From positions 34,552,558-34,616,557 of the forward strand of contig CM043946.1 in NCBI GenBank assembly GCA_014529385.2: 64,000 bases of DNA, in the 5' to 3' direction. Under the pieces are notes generated by a model. That model did not search any database and was not told where the DNA came from. It saw nothing but the letters and a program-made list of their open reading frames with translations. The number at the start of each line of letters is the position of its first letter. Position 1 is the first letter of the stretch. Shown in pieces: positions 57,947 to 64,000 of the stretch. The position numbers were made by a program, and so were the translations under genes. This stretch comes from Adiantum capillus-veneris (Eukaryota; Streptophyta; Polypodiopsida; Polypodiales; Pteridaceae).

Positions 57947-58801
57947 TTACTCTTGGCGGAGAGATCTGATTCTGCTCCCCCCTCTATTGAAATTCTGCCT
58001 TCTTGGGTGTGGGCAGTAGTACATTCCATGGCCGTCTTCCCCGCAGTTGTAACAGTGGTATTCTGGGTTCTGCCTTCGTTGTCCTCTTCCTTGTTCTGGA
58101 TTTCTGCCAGATGCACGCCCTTGCTGCACCAGATGCACAAATAAACTCTTTAGTTGGGTGGTGATGCGACTCAGCAGGTCTTGCTGTTCCTCTTCTATCT
58201 CCTCTGGTTGGACTCTATGATTGGCTGTTGCAGCCACTGGGGTTGGTCGGGCCGAGCTTGTTTCCTCTGACTCGTTTACTCTTGCTTGCATGCACAGCTT
58301 CTTGTCTTTAAGGTAGGCTACTTCGACTGCCAACTCATATGTTGCAGGAAACCTTCCCTTCACCTTCTCTCTAAGCGGCGACCATAGACTAGCAATGAAA
58401 TGGTCCTTCTTCAGGAAATTAGGCGCTCCTTTGCCTTCCTCCAGTGTGGCAACCCACCTCTCCCATAAGTCCACAAACTTTGACTCATAGGTAGCGTACT
58501 CCAACAAGCCTACCTGCTTTAATTCTGTCAATAACTGCCATAGCTTCTCCGAGGTTGTGCCTCCACCAAACCTCTTTACAAAAGCAGCCCTTAACACATC
58601 CCATGCATTCTTGGTAGCCTGGGGCAATGCATTGTACCAGGACTTGGCCTCTACTTTCATCAGTAGAGGAAAAATTTTGAGTTGTGAAGCGTCGTTATCT
58701 TTGTTGGAGACGACACAAGCAATGTCAAAATCGTCCAAAAAATCAGTGGTGAGATCCTCACCCTTCTTTCCACTGAACGTGGGGAAAGAAACACTTGCCA
58801 T
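57947..58801 (-). CDS. gag: Intact Gag polyprotein
   Basis: 284 codons on the minus strand from the ATG at 58801. The N-terminal 150 residues form the retrotransposon Gag domain (MASVSFPTFSGKKGEDLTTD, AKSWYNALPQATKNAWDVLR, FIASLWSPLREKVKGRFPAT). A basic, Gln/Arg-rich stretch and a canonical CX2CX4HX4C knuckle (CYNCGEDGHGMYYC) follow near residues 247-260. It is the only undamaged retroelement ORF in the window. The end is in a different frame from the protease, and the switch lies at a run of six C (57977-57982): an indel in this copy or a frameshift site. Likely forms particles and binds the element's RNA. Confidence 0.9.
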   Translation of the reverse strand: MASVSFPTFSGKKGEDLTTDFLDDFDIACVVSNKDNDASQLKIFPLLMKVEAKSWYNALPQATKNAWDVLRAAFVKRFGGGTTSEKLWQLLTELKQVGLLEYATYESKFVDLWERWVATLEEGKGAPNFLKKDHFIASLWSPLREKVKGRFPATYELAVEVAYLKDKKLCMQARVNESEETSSARPTPVAATANHRVQPEEIEEEQQDLLSRITTQLKSLFVHLVQQGRASGRNPEQGRGQRRQNPEYHCYNCGEDGHGMYYCPHPRRQNFNRGGSRIRSLRQE

Positions 58802-59139
58802 GGTGGTGACTCGGGAAATTACAAACCTTTTTTTTTTACATCAACAGCAACGGCTCATAGCAGCTCTTTTACAGGGGCGAACGGATAGGCTAAGACAGGA
58901 TAAAAATAGAGACATTAAAGGAATGATGGTAATCTAGTATGGGGAGAATGATAGGGTTCGGGGAACTGAGGATTTCTCCTAGTACTGCCGCACCGAATAG
59001 GTAAATGAGCTTCTGTTGGTAGAAGACTTTCCTATCTACATAGATATTCACATGCATATGCTGCAAGAATCTAAACGGGAATGCCGTCGGCCCGTTTTCC
59101 ATCATGCACAAAGGGTGAAAAAATTACTTATACTCTTAC
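58802..59139 (-). other. Leader between the extra ORF and gag
   Basis: Non-coding on the sense (minus) strand. It begins with GTAAGAGTATAAG, a strong splice donor, at 59139, and ends 11 bp after GTAATTTCCCGAG before the gag ATG. A likely intron or spacer. Confidence 0.4.
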
Positions 59140-59718
59140 CGTGCTAGTGTTGATGAGTTGGCACATCCACAAGAGGTTGTCATCTTTCATGGGCTCTACC
59201 CTTCCTTCGTTGCTTAGCACGTACGGGGTGATGGCGACGCGTCTGACCACTCCCAGTCTCTTGGATAACAGCAATTATAGGTAATTTCCGTAATCGGCGT
59301 GTTGCATGAATTCTACTCTATTCAGCTGCAGCTCATCTCCAGCCCACTGGGTCTCTCCTGTGGTAGAGATCTTCTTCAGGATAAGTTGTACAGGGAGGGG
59401 AGGAAGGTCCTCCACTCGCTTCCCAAAACAGCAAGAGCAGTAGCCGAACCACTCTTCTCTAGGACATGGGAATCTTCTCACCACTTCTTCTTCTGGATTG
59501 TCGAAGTGGATTGGTAGCACTCGCATGCGTCGTGCAAATCGGTAGGCAACCTTTCGCCGCTTAGCTTCGGATGACTTCTTCTTTGACAAAGTGGGTACAA
59601 CCCGGCTCTTTGAGCATGAAGCACTTGCTTTGCCAGATGCCTCTCCCTTCGGGGTCATGTGTTTCCAGGCTAGCCTCTCTTCTCCTTGCCCTTGGCTCGA
59701 ACAGCCCCTTTGGGCCAC
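59140..59718 (-). pseudogene. Extra ORF upstream of gag, main segment
   Basis: On the minus strand, 59718-59275 is open (first ATG at 59661, MTPKGEASGKASAS). It passes one TAA at 59277-59275 (CAA in the likely parent) and continues in the same frame through RLGVVRRVAITPYVLSNEGR to NTST. It stops at ACG|GTAAGAG, a canonical splice donor at 59140/59139. Visible features: a basic Lys/Arg patch, then RRFPCPREEWFGYCSCCFGK (four Cys) and LPPLPVQLILKK. I do not recognise the family. Ogre-type elements are known to carry an ORF of unknown function in this position; a captured host gene is the alternative. Confidence 0.5.
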
Positions 59719-59768
59719 TTTGGGGTTTTATCTTTGACTGCAGTTTATTTAGGGAAAGGAGGCCTTAC

Positions 59769-59864
59769 CGTCTTCTTCCCTTCCTTGACGTGAATGACCT
59801 CCTTGCGATGAATGTCAATGTAGAAGACTTCAGCCCTTCCGCTGCCTTCGTTGCTGGCACTCAT
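59769..59864 (-). pseudogene. Extra ORF upstream of gag, middle segment
   Basis: Coding-like piece MSASNEGSGRAEVFYIDIHR followed by KEVIHVKEGKKT, ending at ACG|GTAAGG, another good donor (59769/59768). A TGCAG acceptor-like site lies downstream near 59740. Probably an exon of the same gene as the adjoining segments; the exact acceptor and phase are uncertain. Confidence 0.4.
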
Positions 59865-59967
59865 TGACCGTATGCCTTGGTTGACAACATTGATGGCACC
59901 TCACCAATCTCCCACCTGATGCTTTCGATTTATAGTTAGAACAAGCAACACGAGATGGAGAATTTAC

Positions 59968-60114
59968 CTCTTGAATGTTGATGACACTGCAGCCTGGCAG
60001 TAGCACCTCAATGAAGGCGGCTAGGGCCTCCTTCGTCTCTTCTTCTTCCGTCTCCAGTTAGAAAATTCCTTTAGCCACTCGTACATGATTGATAGTGGAC
60101 TTCACTTTCAACAT
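59968..60114 (-). pseudogene. Extra ORF upstream of gag, first segment
   Basis: The ATG at 60114 starts MLKVKSTINHVRVAKGIF, a TAA (60060-60058, CAA expected) follows, then LETEEEETKEALAAFIEVLL and PGCSVINIQE up to GAG|GTAAATT, a plausible donor. Begins 30 bp after the PBS, so it would be the first coding exon of the genomic RNA. Confidence 0.45.
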
Positions 60115-60143
60115 TGTAAACTGAAGGGTCTTACAAAAGCCCT

Positions 60144-60160
60144 CCTCCGTGGGGGCACCA
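60144..60160 (-). promoter_or_regulatory. Primer-binding site
   Basis: On the minus strand TGGTGCCCCCACGGAGG, two bases after the 5' LTR; differs at one position from the PBS at 33906-33922. Confidence 0.8.
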
Positions 60161-60162
60161 AA

Positions 60163-60344
60163 TGACGGAAGCAAAGCGGACCCCAACCCCAAAGGCCTCT
60201 AAAACGCCGGGGGCCGAATGGCTCGCCTCGAGCTTGCCATGGTAAAGCGAACGGGGGGCACCACCTAGCTTTGAGTGGCTAGGACGCAAAGCCCATGATG
60301 ATATGAACACCGCAAGCCTACATACTGAGAGAGAGAAAGGGAGT

Positions 60345-60384
<40 letters not shown>

Positions 60385-61603
60385 ACTCGCAATTGATGAA
60401 AACAACCTCGGGGGTGTGAGGGTGAGTTATTTTTGCAATATTTACAAGGTGGCATGCCGTGGTGGTAGAGAGGTAGGGGGAGGAGATGGTGCAACCTACT
60501 TGGTGCGTTCTCTAGGGCGACTCAATGACGGTGAATACTCATTGCCAAGAGCGTGCATACGTGTGTGCATCGACCATTGGAGTCGAGAGATGGATGTGGT
60601 TCCCTTCGCATGGTGCAATTTCCAAGGCAAACCCAACACACAAGACCCCCTTCCCGTGATGATGATGGTATCAATCCCTCCTACTACACTCTACCCAATG
60701 CTTGGTTCCACATAAGTTGCCCCCCCCGATAGTGACCTCTCAGTGCCAATTTATAGGTGTTGGCTGCTTGGATTATGGTAATCCGAGTGTGGTTAGGGTA
60801 ATCTTAATCAGGGAGACAAAGCAAGTGGTGGGCCCGGTGTGGTTGACCCTTGCTTTGTTTTGGGGAGGGTTATTAAAAGATGGGAATCTTTAGGTGGGCC
60901 TTTGTGACCATCACCTAGAGAGAGGATATTTACAAAAATGGAAATTTACAATGGCTCGGGTGAAAAACTGAAGATAATGGTAAAATAACCTAAAAATTAC
61001 TGGGATGGCGTCGTGGTTGAGTGTTGCCGGTGCGTCGGTGTCGAGAGTACTTCTTTTCGGAGTCGGCCGGGGCATCCCTTCGGTGAATTTTCTCTTTTTG
61101 TTGTTGGCGGCCCGTGCTCTGGATCGTCTTCTTCTTTTGTTGATGTCGATGGCGTTTTGCTCGTTCTTCTTCTTTTGTATTTTGTCGGTGCGTGCGTATA
61201 TGCGTGTCGTGTGTATGTGTGTGAGTGTGGGAGCATATATTTGTATTTGCGGGTGAGTGTGTATATGTATATGTGTGTGCGCACTCATGCGCGGGAACAA
61301 GGGAAGAGGGAGTACTATATAAATATATAATTTTTATATATATATATTTTATTTTTTTCTCTGATGCCGGCGACTTGTTCTAGTGTGCAAGGCAGAAAGC
61401 GAGGGGGGGGGTAGGATAGGGTGTGTGTGTGTGTGTGTGGGGTGGGTGAGTGAGAGAGGGGGGGGGGGGTGTGTTGTCTTGCATGGGGGCTTGAGGACGA
61501 AGGGGGAATAAGTCAATGGGGGGGTGTGAATGAGCCGAAGGAGGGTGAGGCGAGCGGGTAGGGAAGAGGGAGGAGGGGTCGGGGGAGGGAATATTGGCGG
61601 GCC

Positions 61604-61634
<31 letters not shown>

Positions 61635-61826
61635 TTGTGAAATGAGGGTAGAGGGTAATGGGAGAGGGGTGATTAGGGTGAGTGTAAGAGTGCGGGGGGG
61701 GTTCTCACGCGGCTCATACCGAGGGAGCACGAGAGAGGGGTTGGGGGTTTCTTCTCTGAGTTTTTGCCTGGCCGGGGAGGGTAAATCGGGAGAGAGATAT
61801 TAGGAAAGGGGGTATGTAAGGAAAAT

Positions 61827-61864
<38 letters not shown>

Positions 61865-61985
61865 GAGTGCGAGGGTTTTATCTGATGCCCGTAGGGCAAG
61901 AGGGGGAAAAATAAGTTATGGTGGGGGGGGTGGGTGAAATGAGTTTTTTTTTTTTTTTCTTTGATTTTCCAAAAGTCGGCTATCA
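60163..61985 (-). repeat. 5' LTR of the 10.6 kb element
   Basis: 1823 bp. Contains (GA)n (60351-60379), (TG)n near 61421, and G runs at 61609-61634 and 61827-61863 (about 26 and 37 G on the plus strand). A TATATATATA/TATAAAAATT region at about 61318-61350 could serve as the TATA box on the minus strand. Confidence 0.9.
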
Positions 61986-61989
61986 ATAT
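61986..61989. repeat. 4-bp target-site duplication ATAT (right)
   Basis: Matches 51415-51418. Confidence 0.6.
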
Positions 61990-63325
61990 CTTTAAATATG
62001 TTAACTAGAGGTCTTTTAAAAATATAACCTTGCATTTCAAAATCTACCATGATTAAGAACTATACTTATCAAGATGACCCTCGTAAGAGTGCGATTCATG
62101 CTTTGAAGAAATCAATTTTATAAGAGTAAGAAAAATGAAGCGACCTTGTAGAAAATTTCAGGTGTCCACAATTTTGCTATAGATAATTGACAGTTTCATG
62201 TGTTAAAAAAATGACTTTGGACTATATAAAATAATGGAAAGTTCCATGTGTTTGATATGGCCATTTCAAGCATATCATGATATACAAAGAAAAATATGTT
62301 TTTGATGTATTTGTGTGTTTTAGAAAGTGATACATTGATTGCCCTTTCCATTGAGGACTCAAGGTGGCAAGTAGAAGGGCTTTGGTATGCAGCAATTATT
62401 GGATCAATTTAAATATTAAAACTGCATAAGAGAAAACTTTATTTTCATTCTTGAGACATAAACATTTGAAACCTCAAATAATATCAATCTTTCTATGTAG
62501 ATCAACTAAATGTATCAAAGTACATGGTACATACACAATTGGGTGCCTAAAACCTTTGTTTTAATGTAATTATGGAGAACTCAAAATTTTCATGAAGTTT
62601 TGCACGATAAAAATTTCAAGATAGAGTTCAAGCAGCAAGATTTAAAGGAGTTAGGAAGCCCAAAAAATACCTAGTTTGTTGGTTTAAACATAGAAAGTCA
62701 TTTGTAATTGTCAAACTGCACTAGAATAGTACTAATTTCATGAGGGGACCTTTAGAAGACCATAATTATGCTCTTATTCAGCACATGTTCAAGTATGAAA
62801 CTTTCCCACGGCCATTTGGCGACTTACAAGGGGTGTAGACTCATAGAGGTTGAGAGGATATGCCAAAATATATTACAATTACAAATCTTCATTAGCTACA
62901 TTACACCGCTTCGTTCAAAAAAATGAGCGAGTATTATAGGGTTTGGTGTACATACGCTTGTTACTTGTCAGTCCACTGTGTCCATCAAACAAGGGGCACT
63001 TCAAAATTTTGTGAATGAGCCTCTGTGCACCGTTTGGCAATTTATCCCTCTCCGGAAGTAGATATTTGAATTTTTAGGTTTTTGGGCGTTCCGGAAGCAT
63101 TGGTGGTGTCAAAATCTTCAAATTCTGACATTATTTGACAATTTTGTGATTTTTTTCATTCGAGTGATGACGCAAGCCACATTGAATGAGCGGCATTGGC
63201 CTCGTGGAAAAGACACTCACATTTAATAAAAAAGTTACCATTTTCAAGGATGGTTGGATCATTTAATGCATGGATGATACCTTTTTCATATTCTTGTTAA
63301 TATAGGGCTTTTTTTCTACATAACG
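61990..63325. other. Non-coding stretch
   Basis: No gene, repeat or element edge recognised. AT-rich, unique-looking sequence. Confidence 0.4.
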
Positions 63326-63601
63326 TTGGCTCATCTCTCATTGGAGGAGTTCTTTTTTATCTCTCTACAAAAAGTCCCTCCAAAAGACCTCCGAAATTTT
63401 CTAATGATGGTTGCTGCACACAACATGATAAAGCTAGAGGCGTACTTGGACGAGCATTGCATCACCAAATCGAATATCAATGAGCATATCGTAACTCTCT
63501 TGCATAGGCATTTGGCATTGTCTTCAATGGTACGACGACTTGTAAATTTCTTGTTTTTACTCTACCTATCAACATCATTATCTTTTGCATGTAATTTTTA
63601 A
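63326..63601 (+). CDS. Hypothetical 91-residue ORF
   Basis: The product starts MAHLSLEEFFFISLQKVPPK, has a charged middle (NMIKLEAYLDEHCITKSNIN) and a hydrophobic C-terminus (FLFLLYLSTSLSFACNF) that could be one membrane segment or read-through of an intron. No family recognised. Confidence 0.25.
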   Translation: MAHLSLEEFFFISLQKVPPKDLRNFLMMVAAHNMIKLEAYLDEHCITKSNINEHIVTLLHRHLALSSMVRRLVNFLFLLYLSTSLSFACNF

Positions 63602-64000
63602 AAACCAAAACTCATTGTGTATTCTCCTTCTCTCTCTAGCGGTGGCCACCCATTGACTAGAGAGCATCTAGCATGCATCATATTTCTTAAATAATGTCAG
63701 AGAAATGGTCTTCATAGTGGGGTTGGTCCATGTGCCAGGGCCCTCTTTGTCTAGCATTTAAAATTGTGGCAGATTTCTTCTCTCAACCTATATAAGGAGG
63801 GTTAGAGGTCACTGTCGAGAGATCATCAGACACACATCATCATCTCACTACCACTTTGAGAGAGAGACATCACCAAAGACCACATCACCGCAACGACATG
63901 ATGCATGTCATGAGACACAAGAGAGGAGGCCTGGAAACATGGTGGGAGATACGACCACACACACCACATGCTCCCACACAAAAAGTCACACACTAAGGTA
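63602..64000. other. Non-coding end of window with possible promoter
   Basis: Apart from a TATA-like site at 63788 I see only short CA/AC-rich and GAGAGA patches. The TATA may belong to an LTR or gene starting beyond the window. Confidence 0.35.
63788..63797 (+). promoter_or_regulatory. Candidate TATA box
   Basis: CTATATAAGG followed about 30 bp later by a GTCACTG/CATCA-rich start-like region. This is sequence resemblance only. Confidence 0.3.

Larger units (their letters stand above)
51419..61985 (-). mobile_element. Young Tat/Ogre-like Ty3/gypsy retrotransposon, 10.6 kb
   Basis: Minus-strand element with LTRs 51419-53259 and 60163-61985, PBS at 60144-60160, PPT at 53260-53276 and TSD ATAT. 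Order in its own direction: 5' LTR, PBS, an extra multi-segment ORF, gag, protease, RT, RNase H, second RNase H, integrase, 3' LTR. The LTRs are nearly identical over long stretches (differing mostly in homopolymer and dinucleotide tracts), so it is the youngest element here. Gag is intact; pol carries scattered stops, two homopolymer frameshifts and a MITE (55264-55498). Confidence 0.9.

Noticed and set aside
61380-61986. Proline-rich minus-strand ORFs
   Set aside because: Products of poly-G/poly-C tracts in the LTR.
62900-62935. GAGCGAG motif as another end of the Mutator-like element
   Set aside because: Single motif without phased copies, inverted partner or TSD.

Overview
The window is eukaryotic nuclear DNA from a land plant with a large, repeat-dominated genome. 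Plant Ty3/gypsy elements with two RNase H domains, long dinucleotide microsatellites, AT-rich LTRs, short GT-AG introns and the absence of any operon-like layout all point this way. A DUF7869-type transposase-like gene and a divergent FCP1-like family would fit a fern, lycophyte or moss, but I cannot name the species. No tRNA, rRNA or CRISPR array was recognised.

Layout. 1-2.4 kb holds a decayed coiled-coil protein of unknown function (+). 2.87-12.24 kb is a minus-strand gypsy gag remnant split by a 6.4 kb DNA transposon (5315-11698) with a 9-bp target-site duplication (TSD) and inverted ends carrying spaced CGAGCGA motifs. 12.4-15.06 kb is a broken DUF7869 gene (-). 15.1-23.9 kb is a broken gypsy element (-) whose pol is interrupted by a 3.8 kb solo LTR (17437-21268) with TSD TGCTC. 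25.0-28.1 kb holds two decayed FCP1/NIF-like phosphatase-fold genes (+), the first with recognisable introns. From 29328 a second copy of the same giant LTR family runs on the opposite strand. It is interrupted at 32680 by a 12.6 kb gypsy element (+, TSD ACGT) and resumes at 45287-46352.

That 12.6 kb element itself contains a third, diverged LTR of the giant family (38144-40911), a 451-bp fold-back MITE with an associated segmental duplication (41.59-42.78 kb), and a 227-bp solo LTR in its 3' LTR (44363-44589). 47132-50859 is exactly four tandem 932-bp units, each with two near-perfect CATGGATC/GATCCATG palindromes. 51419-61985 is the youngest element: a minus-strand gypsy retrotransposon with 1.8 kb LTRs, TSD ATAT, PBS, PPT, gag, protease, RT, two RNase H domains and integrase, a 235-bp MITE in pol, and an unexpected multi-segment coding region with splice donors between PBS and gag. 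62-64 kb has no recognisable gene.

How it fits together. The two dual-RNase-H elements (32.7-45.3 kb and 51.4-62.0 kb) share a primer-binding site, domain order and 4-bp TSDs, so they belong to one lineage (Tat/Ogre-like by domain order). The three giant LTRs each carry a short ORF beginning M(A/T)P(T)KRT, which looks like a gag N-terminal exon lying inside the LTR. Most coding sequences are broken, often by stops readable as CAG-to-TAG or CAA-to-TAA changes, the pattern expected of methylated, silenced plant transposons.
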